From an uncultured Collinsella sp. (GTDB lineage: Bacteria > Actinomycetota > Coriobacteriia > Coriobacteriales > Coriobacteriaceae): DNA of 22,506 bases. The DNA lies in contig CATVTM010000033.1 of assembly GCA_958346935.1 (NCBI GenBank), forward strand, positions 1 to 22,506, in the 5' to 3' direction. Of this stretch, positions 9,047-14,814 are shown piece after piece. The first letter of the stretch is position 1, and the number at the start of each line of letters is the position of its first letter. Under the pieces are notes generated by a model. It was not told the origin of the DNA. It saw only the letters and a program-made list of their open reading frames with translations, and made no database searches. The translations under genes were made by a program, and so were the position numbers.

Positions 9047-9499
9047 TTAGAACGGGATGTCCTCATCGTAGACGTCGACCGCAGGCGGCGTAGCCACCGG
9101 CGCGGCGGGACGTGCTGCGGGCGCGGGAGCTGCGGGGGCGTAACCGCCCTGATCGTAGCCACCCTGGCCACCACGGGAGCTCATAAACTCGATCTCATCG
9201 ACGATGACCTCAAGCTTGCTCCGGCGCTGGCCGTCGCGCTCCCAAGAGCTGTAGCGCAGCTTGCCCTCGATCGCGACCTTGTTTCCCTTTGCCAGGAAAC
9301 GGCTCACGGCCTCGGCGCGGGTGCCGAACATGGTGCAGTCGACAAAGTTGGGATAGTCCTCCCACTCGCCAGTCTGCGGGTTGCGGCGACGATCGTTCAC
9401 GGCGACGCCAAAGGACAGAACCTGGGTTCCGCCGGCGGTGGCGCGCAGCTCGGGATCACGCGTGAGGTTACCGGTGATGTTCACTCGATTGATGCTCAT
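9047..9499 (-). CDS. ssb: Single-stranded DNA-binding protein
   Basis: The 150-residue protein has the OB-fold at residues 1-108 (SINRVNITGNLTRDPELR, LSFGVAVNDRRR, FLAKGNKVAIEGKLRYSSWE). A flexible linker rich in Gly, Gln, Ala and Pro follows (about 110-142), then the acidic tip DEDIPF, the docking site for partner replication and repair proteins. AGAGGAA about ten bases before the ATG serves as ribosome-binding site. It sits between rpsF (48 bases upstream) and rpsR, the standard arrangement. Confidence 0.98.
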   Translation of the reverse strand: MSINRVNITGNLTRDPELRATAGGTQVLSFGVAVNDRRRNPQTGEWEDYPNFVDCTMFGTRAEAVSRFLAKGNKVAIEGKLRYSSWERDGQRRSKLEVIVDEIEFMSSRGGQGGYDQGGYAPAAPAPAARPAAPVATPPAVDVYDEDIPF

Positions 9500-9547
9500 A
9501 ACTCACTACTTCCTCTTGGGGCACAAGCCCAGTCCAAAACGACAGTC

Positions 9548-9841
9548 TTACTCCTGGTCGTCGCGACGGACGATCATGTGGCGGACCACAGCGTCGGTGA
9601 TGCGCAGGACGCGATCAAGCTCGGCGATCTGGGTAGGATCTGCGTGGAAGTTGATGAGGGTGTAGTCACCATCGGTGAGGTCGTTGATCTCGTAGGCGAG
9701 CTTGCGCTTGCCCCACTCGTCAACGGAGTCGACCTTGCCAGCGCCCTCAGCGATCGTGGTATCGATACGCTTCATAACAGCGAGACGAGTCTCGGGGTCG
9801 AGCGACGGGTCAACAAAGAACAGCAGTTCATAAGCCTTCAT
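9548..9841 (-). CDS. rpsF: 30S ribosomal protein S6
   Basis: The product starts MKAYELLFFVDPSLD and has 97 residues, normal for S6. VDEWGKRKLAYEINDLTDG and the C-terminal RVLRITDAVVRHMIVRRDD are characteristic. The frame is open seven codons further upstream, but the ATG at 9841 has GGAGGTG six bases away and gives the family N-terminus. S6 binds S18 and joins the 30S platform. It is the first gene of the operon, with its own promoter and a hairpin in the leader. Confidence 0.97.
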   Translation of the reverse strand: MKAYELLFFVDPSLDPETRLAVMKRIDTTIAEGAGKVDSVDEWGKRKLAYEINDLTDGDYTLINFHADPTQIAELDRVLRITDAVVRHMIVRRDDQE

Positions 9842-9868
9842 ATTGTCACCTCCTCTGGGCAAATGTGG

Positions 9869-9895
9869 CTTCAGGTCGTGAAGGTGCGCCTGAAG
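9869..9895 (-). promoter_or_regulatory. Hairpin in the rpsF mRNA leader, possible S6:S18 autoregulatory site
   Basis: CTTCAGG (9869-9875) pairs with CCTGAAG (9889-9895), 7 bp, with a 13-nt loop. It lies in the predicted leader of rpsF. S6:S18-binding leaders are known upstream of rpsF in many bacteria, but I cannot confirm the conserved residues of that motif here. Confidence 0.35.
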
Positions 9896-9912
9896 CAGGA
9901 AAAGACTTGGTA

Positions 9913-9941
9913 ATAATATCTTTCAACCTCCCAGGCCGCAA
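9913..9941 (-). promoter_or_regulatory. Promoter of the rpsF operon
   Basis: On the minus strand TTGCGG (9936-9941) is 17 bases from TATTAT (9913-9918, 5 of 6 to TATAAT). Transcription would start near 9906, giving a leader of about 65 bases. Confidence 0.65.
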
Positions 9942-10301
9942 GAATATGCAGCTACAACCTCATGACCTCCACATATGCCCATGCTCGCACGACGTTTCAT
10001 GCGCATTCCAACCAAATGCCGACCAAGAGCTTGACGGATTTGTGGACAAGATACGATGCCGCGGGGACAAGCTGAGCCAAGCCGCAGGTCAACGGACACA
10101 AGGCTGTGGTCGCAAAATGCATGCCAGTGGTCCACAGTACCACCCAAAGATTTTTAAATTCATTGCCAAGTCGCTTATGAATACCCCTTTTGAACAATTG
10201 AGTTAATCAACCACGCTGGTCGGAAGCCGTTTTTTGGCACCTCAAACCCCACTGCAACGCCAAGCGCGGCCGAGCGTTTTAAAAAATGCCAACTTTTCTG
10301 T
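9942..10301. other. Gene-less region with DnaA-box-like words and an AT-rich stretch
   Basis: I see no gene here; the open frames lack ribosome-binding sites and family resemblance. TGTGGACAA (10041-10049) matches the high-GC actinobacterial DnaA box TTGTCCACA exactly on the minus strand. TGGTCCACA (10128-10136) matches 8 of 9, and CGGGGACAA (10062-10070) matches 7 of 9. An AT-rich stretch follows at about 10146-10210. A true origin usually has more boxes and lies beside dnaA, so this is only a candidate. Confidence 0.3.
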
Positions 10302-10329
10302 TTGCACTTTGCGATTCCTCGTGTATACT
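10302..10329 (+). promoter_or_regulatory. Promoter of tRNA-Ser(GGA)
   Basis: TTGCAC (10302-10307) is 16 bases from TATACT (10324-10329), a near-consensus pair. Transcription would start about 10 bases before the mature tRNA. Confidence 0.75.
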
Positions 10330-10345
10330 GACTTTCGCATTTAAC

Positions 10346-10436
10346 GGAGAGTTGTCCGAGTGGCCGAAGGAGCACGATTGGAAATCGTGTAGGCGTCAAA
10401 AGCGTCTCCAGGGTTCAAATCCCTGACTCTCCGCCA
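10346..10436 (+). tRNA. tRNA-Ser (anticodon GGA)
   Basis: Acceptor stem GGAGAGT (10346-10352) pairs with ACTCTCC (10426-10432), then G and an encoded CCA. The anticodon stem CACGA/TCGTG encloses TTGGAAA, giving anticodon GGA at 10380-10382, which reads UCC and UCU. A long variable arm and the T-arm loop TTCAAAT identify a class II tRNA. Confidence 0.95.
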
Positions 10437-10445
10437 GTTAATTCC

Positions 10446-10475
10446 AAAGCAGGCCTTCGAGCCTGCTTTGTTTTT
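10446..10475 (+). terminator. Terminator after tRNA-Ser(GGA)
   Basis: AAAGCAGGC (10446-10454) pairs with GCCTGCTTT (10461-10469), a 9-bp stem with a 6-nt loop, followed by GTTTTT. Confidence 0.85.
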
Positions 10476-10484
10476 ACCCCACGC

Positions 10485-10575
10485 GGAGGGGTGGCAGAGT
10501 GGTTGAATGCGGCGGTCTCGAAAACCGTTTGGCCTGTATAAGGTCACGAGGGTTCGAATCCCTCCTCCTCCGCCA
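10485..10575 (+). tRNA. tRNA-Ser (anticodon CGA)
   Basis: Acceptor GGAGGGG (10485-10491) pairs with CTCCTCC (10565-10571, one G-T), then G and an encoded CCA. The anticodon loop CTCGAAA gives anticodon CGA (reads UCG). The T-arm loop is TTCGAAT, and a long variable arm is present. No separate promoter is evident; it lies 48 bases after the first tRNA-Ser behind a terminator, so it may depend on read-through or an unseen promoter. Its last 25 bases before CA are repeated inverted at 10641-10665. Confidence 0.95.
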
Positions 10576-10586
10576 TTTTGGTTGAG

Positions 10587-10614
10587 AAAGCTCCCGAAAA
10601 CGGGGGCTTTTTTT
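10587..10614 (+). terminator. Terminator after tRNA-Ser(CGA)
   Basis: The stem AAAGC-T-CCCG / CGGG-G-GCTTT (10587-10610) has an AAAA loop and is followed by a further run of T to 10614. Confidence 0.85.
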
Positions 10615-10640
10615 GTTTAGAGTCCCTTACAAGCAAATAC

Positions 10641-10796
10641 GGCGGAGGAGGAGGGATTCGAACCCGTCAGGACGCGGAGCGTAAAGAAAACGCGCCAGTG
10701 GCGCGTTTTTAGCGCAGCGCGGTCGGCGCAAGCCGACCGAATAAATTTTGAGCTCCGCTCAAAATTTGGACATCTCTCCTATTCAGCCACGCCCCC
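10641..10796 (-). pseudogene. tRNA-Ser-like remnant with its middle replaced by hairpins
   Basis: On the minus strand 10796-10768 resembles the 5' part of a serine-type tRNA (GGGGGCG acceptor, then TGGCTGAATAGG). 10665-10641 is an exact copy of the last 25 bases (T-arm and acceptor) of tRNA-Ser(CGA), ending GCC-G instead of GCCA. The two halves would give an imperfect acceptor stem: five Watson-Crick pairs, one G-T and one mismatch. About 100 bases with three hairpins stand between them where a normal tRNA has an anticodon arm and variable arm. It is probably a broken tRNA gene, or a chimera made by recombination with a repeat. Whether the RNA is made is unknown. Confidence 0.5.
10687..10767. 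repeat. Cluster of three perfect hairpins
   Basis: Three palindromes stand in a row. AAAACGCGCC/GGCGCGTTTT (10687-10696 with 10700-10709) has a 10-bp stem and 3-nt loop. CGGTCGGC/GCCGACCG (10720-10727 with 10732-10739) has an 8-bp stem and GCAA loop. AAATTTTGAGC/GCTCAAAATTT (10743-10753 with 10757-10767) has an 11-bp stem and TCC loop. All lie inside the tRNA-like remnant. They look like a REP-type intergenic element rather than one terminator. Confidence 0.7.
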
Positions 10797-11003
10797 ATTG
10801 CTTTCGATTTCACCTTGAATCTCAAACATGTACGTCACCCTCCAAAACCGACATTTTTCGACATCTTTGAAGGCTGATGTATATGTTTGGTACCCATGAC
10901 CGTTCCCAGTCCCGACCGTTTACCGAGCAATAGGGTCACCACGCCCGCCAACCATGTACTATGTACGGGCATTGTCTAAACCCGCAACCAAAAGGACCCC
11001 ATC
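10797..11003. other. Intergenic leader region of the TRIC channel gene
   Basis: No gene is seen. CGACAT occurs twice ten bases apart (within about 10849-10864). TACTAT at 10957-10962 is a possible -10 for the downstream gene, without a clear -35. Confidence 0.3.
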
Positions 11004-11693
11004 TTGCCCGTCGCCGCCGCTATGACCGTTACCTCACACGCCACGGATGCCATGGTCGCTATCCCATTTTGGCTCGAGATGTTCGCTGTTGTCGCTGCAT
11101 CGATCTCGGGCGTGTTGGTCGCACGCGAGCACAAGCTCGACTTGGTGGGCGCGGTCGCGCTCGCCGTGGTCTGCGGTCTGGGCGGCGGTCTCTTGCGCGA
11201 TATGACGCTGCAGGTGGGCAACGTCTACATCCTCAACCAGCCGATGGCGCTCCCGCTTTCCATTGCCACGGCAGCCATCATCTATATTTTCCCGGCAATC
11301 GTCGACAAACCCGAAAAACTCATTCCCCTGCTCGACATCATCTCGGTCGGCATCTATGCCGCCACTGGAGCAGACAAGGCGCTGGTCTACGGCTTTGCGC
11401 CGGCGGTGTGCATCATGATGGGCTTTTTCACCGCGGTGGGCGGCGGCATGCTGCGCGACAGTTTTATGGGCGTGGTACCGGGCATTTTCCAGCGCACCAA
11501 CTTCTATGCCATCGCAGCCATCGCCGGCTCGGCGAGCTATGTATGCCTTGTCATGAGCGGCGTCGTCAGCAACATCACCGCGTTGATCGTATGCGTTGCG
11601 GTAACCATGGGGCTGCGCTGGCTGTCGCTGCGTTTTGACATCAAAAGCCCCACCGAAGAGGACATCGCGCGCTTTTTGCACCACAAAAAGTAG
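11004..11693 (+). CDS. TRIC-type cation channel family membrane protein (UPF0126)
   Basis: The 229-residue product has about seven hydrophobic helices. It carries the duplicated family signature GGGLLRD (residues 60-66) and GGGMLRD (146-152), marking the two inverted-topology halves of the UPF0126/TRIC fold. Bacterial members form trimeric channels in the cell membrane, reported to conduct monovalent cations; some annotations call the domain a glycine transporter. The start is TTG at 11004 with AAAGGA eight bases upstream; the first in-frame ATG (11022) lacks a ribosome-binding site. It is monocistronic by position, 106 bases before the next gene. Confidence 0.9.
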   Translation: MPVAAAMTVTSHATDAMVAIPFWLEMFAVVAASISGVLVAREHKLDLVGAVALAVVCGLGGGLLRDMTLQVGNVYILNQPMALPLSIATAAIIYIFPAIVDKPEKLIPLLDIISVGIYAATGADKALVYGFAPAVCIMMGFFTAVGGGMLRDSFMGVVPGIFQRTNFYAIAAIAGSASYVCLVMSGVVSNITALIVCVAVTMGLRWLSLRFDIKSPTEEDIARFLHHKK

Positions 11694-11799
11694 ATTGCGC
11701 GGGCTCATCCTTCGAAATGCAACCGAGAGGTTCTTTTAGAGCGCCCACGCGTTGGGTACCCTGTTAGGTGCATATCGAGCATCTGACGAAGGATTCACT

Positions 11800-12945
11800 A
11801 TGCCCCACAATCAATTCCCGTCGACCCAGCGCCGTAAAGCGTGGGGCCGCATCACCATCCTATTCGCGCTCATCGCTCTGGCGCTCACCGCACTTCCCGC
11901 TACGGCTCTTGCCGGCACGGACGCCGCAGGCAACGTACTTGCGACCGACAATGACGCCACTCCGTCCGGCGTCGAAGGTGACCTGTACTGGGCAGGTCAG
12001 AGCCTCAACCTGGATGACACCTCCATCGACCGCGATATCATCGCCGCGGGCGATACCCTCTCGATCCGCGACTGCACGGTGGGCGGCGCCGTTCGTCTTG
12101 CGGCGCGCACCATCGACATTGCCAAGACTACGGTTGATGGCAGTGTCACGGTCGTCGGTCAGCATGTCGTGCTCAATTCCGACAGCACCGCCAACTGCTT
12201 CTATGCGATAGGCGAGACGGTTGCCCTGCGCGGCTCTACCAAGTCGGCAGCGCTCGCGGGCGATACGGTGACCATCGATGGCACCGTCGAGGGCGATGTC
12301 GAGGTCTGGGCCGACAAGCTCATCCTGGGCAAGAACGCCCACATCACCGGCACCGTGAACGCCCATGTTTCCGAGGACCCCGAGCGCGCCGCGGGAGCCG
12401 AGGTCGGCGCGCTCAAGATCGACCGCACCGAAAACGAAGATACTTCCACCGCCAACGATGTCATCGGCGGTATCGTCGCCGCGGCCCTCTCGACCTGCTT
12501 TGTCGCTCTGCTGCTCGAGCTCGTCTTTCCGCGCGCGACCGCCGGCGCCGCCGGCATGCTCCACCAGCGCCCCATGCCCCTGTGGGTGAGCGGTCTTCTG
12601 GGCACGATTGCTATCGTCCCCGCCGTCCTACTGCTAATTATCTCTATCGCTGGTCTGTCGCTTGCCGGAGCCCTCATGTGCGGTGTTATTGGCATCGCGC
12701 TGGTGTCGAGTGCCTTTGCAGGGTGCGCGATCGCGCGCATGGTCGGACACAGCCAGAACCGCTACGCCATGGCAGCCGTTGGTGGCGTAATCGCAGGAGC
12801 GCTTACGGCAATCCCCCTCGTAGGCGATTTCATCAGCGGCGTGGCCTTTGTCTTCACGCTCGGCTACGTTATCCAGATCATCTGGCGCAACGCCCACCTC
12901 AAATCGCAACAGCCGGCTAACACGTCAGAACTCCCCACCGCCTAG
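11800..12945 (+). CDS. Bactofilin-like polymer-forming protein with C-terminal membrane helices
   Basis: The 381-residue product starts MPHNQFPSTQRRK with AAGGA seven bases upstream; the frame is open 16 codons earlier but without a ribosome-binding site. Residues about 13-38 form a signal peptide or signal anchor, with a likely cut after ATALA. Residues about 55-205 show the short-period beta-helix pattern of bactofilin/polymer-forming proteins (SIRDCTVGGAVRLAARTIDI, VTIDGTVEGDVEVWADKLIL). The C-terminal 170 residues hold several hydrophobic helices. Because the beta-helix follows a signal sequence, it is probably outside the membrane, unlike cytoplasmic bactofilins. The role is unknown; an envelope scaffold is inference. 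A strong terminator follows at 13023. Confidence 0.85.
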   Translation: MPHNQFPSTQRRKAWGRITILFALIALALTALPATALAGTDAAGNVLATDNDATPSGVEGDLYWAGQSLNLDDTSIDRDIIAAGDTLSIRDCTVGGAVRLAARTIDIAKTTVDGSVTVVGQHVVLNSDSTANCFYAIGETVALRGSTKSAALAGDTVTIDGTVEGDVEVWADKLILGKNAHITGTVNAHVSEDPERAAGAEVGALKIDRTENEDTSTANDVIGGIVAAALSTCFVALLLELVFPRATAGAAGMLHQRPMPLWVSGLLGTIAIVPAVLLLIISIAGLSLAGALMCGVIGIALVSSAFAGCAIARMVGHSQNRYAMAAVGGVIAGALTAIPLVGDFISGVAFVFTLGYVIQIIWRNAHLKSQQPANTSELPTA

Positions 12946-12953
12946 CAGCCGAT

Positions 12954-13013
12954 CACCACAAAGGGGCCAGGCACCTTTGTGGTGGTGCAAAGGGGTCAGG
13001 TTACTTTGCACCA
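12954..13013 (+). repeat. Two tandem REP-like palindromes
   Basis: Palindrome A: CACCACAAAGG (12954-12964) pairs with CCTTTGTGGTG (12974-12984). Palindrome B: TGGTGCAAAG (12983-12992) pairs with CTTTGCACCA (13004-13013). Both share the core AAAGGGGYCAGGY followed by CTTTG. This is the style of REP elements associated with REP-associated tyrosine transposases. A third, inverted relative lies at 18853-18882. Confidence 0.7.
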
Positions 13014-13022
13014 ACAAACGAG

Positions 13023-13061
13023 GCGGGGCACTCGGTCATATCGACCGGGTGCCCCGCTTTT
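13023..13061 (+). terminator. Rho-independent terminator of the bactofilin-like gene
   Basis: A 15-bp stem with one G-T pair (13023-13037 with 13043-13057; GCGGGGCAC at the base) and 5-nt loop is followed by TTTT. It lies between convergent genes. Confidence 0.85.
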
Positions 13062-13167
13062 CTTGGAGGGTTCTCTAGTAACTTTTTTAAAACCAATGAT
13101 CATCAGGTCGGTAGGCCTGCGCGTCACTCGTTACGGAGGCAGTACGCCATTGAGCAAGGGGGGGCAA

Positions 13168-14814
13168 TTATTTTTCACGGCGACCTCCTCCCCGCTTGAT
13201 GACGAGCGCGGCGACAATAGCCGCCACTCCGATGGCAGCCAAAGCCGCCACCAGCACCAACGTTCTATCTCCCGTCGAGGGCATAAAGCCTCGACTTACT
13301 TCTTTGCTTGGGGTGTTGAGCACTGACAGTTCAATCGAACCCGTCCCGGCATCGGCTGCATCAACCCGCAGAGGGCTTTCGACCGATACAGTCACCTTGG
13401 GCTTCGTGGCCGCCACCTGTTTAACGTCCAGACCCTCGGCCGTAACCGTCACCGTACGCTTGCCCCCAAAGGCGGTGTAGCCCTTGGGTGCCGCGATTTC
13501 CTCGACGGTGTAGACGCCCGCGTCCGCACCGGTCAATTCCACATGGCCGTCCGCGCCCGTGGTGACACAAGCGTCGGCATCCGTCGACCACGAGCCGTCA
13601 GTCGTTAGGATGCGCCCGCGGTCATCGATGATGCGCAGCTTGGCGCCCGCGAGCGGCTTATCGTCTGCGCTTGAGCGCTTGATCAGACTGAGTCCCCAGG
13701 TATAGGCCGCAGCGTCATCGCTCGGCGTGCGGGTGAATCCGACGTCGCCGGACTGGTCGGCGAGGGGAGAGCGCGGGTAGCGCAGGTAGACCTCGTTGGG
13801 GTTGCCCTTGGTGGCGCCTCGATTGCAGTTGGCCCCCAACGGCGCATTGTAGACAGCAACCACGCGGGCGCCCGCGGTGAAGGCGTCGGCCCCGCCGAGC
13901 GCGTCGATCAGGTCGCCGGTACGCACGGTGAAGGTCTTACCGTCGACCGAGACCCTGCACTGGGCCGTGATGTCGGTCCAGCCCTTCGCGGGCTCGGTGC
14001 CGGCTCGGCCGTCCTTGCCGGTCTGGACGGCGTCAAAGCCGTCGTCCGCGCCCGCCGCCACGTACACGCGCATGCTCGCGGCCACCTTGGAGGAGTCGAG
14101 CCCCGCGCTCATGGTGTCGACGAACCGCACCGTGTAGGTGTCGTAGGCGGTAAGACCCGCCGGGACCGTGGCAGAGAGGCGCCAGTACAGGTCGTCGGCG
14201 ACCGCGGCATCGGCGGCCTTGCCCCAGGCGGCGGTGCTGTCCTCCAGCACGTGCTTGGACACTTTGGGGGTCGCCGCCTTGGGCTTGACGGTGACGGCGG
14301 CGCCGCCGACCAGGGCCATGATCGGCGCGGTGCCGGCCTCGTTCTGGGAGATGGCGTCGTCGTCGGCGACGATGAGCCAGTAGCCGCAGGGCAGCTCGGC
14401 CGTCGTGCCCGCGTTAAGGGTCACAGAAGGGACGCCGACTTTGCAAATTGCTCTGGCAAGTTTTGCTGTCAGCGCGGTCGTCATGTGTCCGTCGGCATTC
14501 ATCCATTCGGCAGCCACTTGCGCCGTCGAGACCGTGCTGTCGAGCCCCGCATCATGAAGCACGGGAAGAACGGCCTGGCGAATGGCATCATTCGCCCACG
14601 TTACATCGGTTGCAACCTTTTGGTCGACATCGTCATCGTCGGCAACGGTCGCCGAAAAGAGCTGGTACGCGTCATACCGCGTCGCAACTGTACCGCCCAC
14701 CGTAATGGCACCGGTGCCCGCCGCGCGGGCCGTCCCAGGGGCAATCACGAAAGAGAAGACGGCAACCATGGCTATTGCCACAACGGTCAACAAATGACGA
14801 AACACCTTATTCAC
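13168..14814 (-). CDS. Isopeptide-forming pilin, probable pilus backbone subunit, MPSTG sorting signal
   Basis: The 548-residue protein is made from a GTG start with GAGGTGG six bases upstream. Residues 1-32 are a signal peptide (cut after TARAA). D1-like (about 35-180) and D2-like (about 181-360) Gram-positive pilin domains follow, with FVDTM at 231-235 and KPK at 177-179 near where the YPK pilin-motif lysine is expected. A SpaA/CnaB domain (about 371-460) ends with the E-box YTVEEIAAPKGY. The C-terminus is a cell-wall sorting signal: MPSTG (511-515), a hydrophobic helix and KRGGGRREK. MPSTG departs from LPXTG at the first residue. The start overlaps the adhesin stop (GTGAATAA), so translation is coupled. 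Backbone versus minor pilin is inference. Confidence 0.9.
   Translation of the reverse strand: MNKVFRHLLTVVAIAMVAVFSFVIAPGTARAAGTGAITVGGTVATRYDAYQLFSATVADDDDVDQKVATDVTWANDAIRQAVLPVLHDAGLDSTVSTAQVAAEWMNADGHMTTALTAKLARAICKVGVPSVTLNAGTTAELPCGYWLIVADDDAISQNEAGTAPIMALVGGAAVTVKPKAATPKVSKHVLEDSTAAWGKAADAAVADDLYWRLSATVPAGLTAYDTYTVRFVDTMSAGLDSSKVAASMRVYVAAGADDGFDAVQTGKDGRAGTEPAKGWTDITAQCRVSVDGKTFTVRTGDLIDALGGADAFTAGARVVAVYNAPLGANCNRGATKGNPNEVYLRYPRSPLADQSGDVGFTRTPSDDAAAYTWGLSLIKRSSADDKPLAGAKLRIIDDRGRILTTDGSWSTDADACVTTGADGHVELTGADAGVYTVEEIAAPKGYTAFGGKRTVTVTAEGLDVKQVAATKPKVTVSVESPLRVDAADAGTGSIELSVLNTPSKEVSRGFMPSTGDRTLVLVAALAAIGVAAIVAALVIKRGGGRREK

Noticed and set aside
8141..9913. 590-codon plus-strand open frame over rplI, rpsR, ssb and rpsF
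   Set aside because: All four sense genes are certain; the frame has no family resemblance or initiation site.
9865..10206. Small plus-strand open frame in the rpsF-tRNA gap
   Set aside because: It overlaps the rpsF promoter and leader, has no ribosome-binding site, and its composition is unlike the neighbouring genes.
10687..10767. CRISPR array
   Set aside because: The three palindromes differ in sequence and have no regular spacers, and no cas gene is present.
10641..10796. Selenocysteine tRNA or intact class II tRNA
   Set aside because: No UCA anticodon arm, a mismatched acceptor stem and about 65 extra bases rule out a normal tRNA.
13158..13164. G7 tract near the pilin stop codon, and another at 18830-18836, as phase-variation switches
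   Set aside because: Both lie outside coding sequence and away from the promoter candidates, so length change would have no obvious effect.
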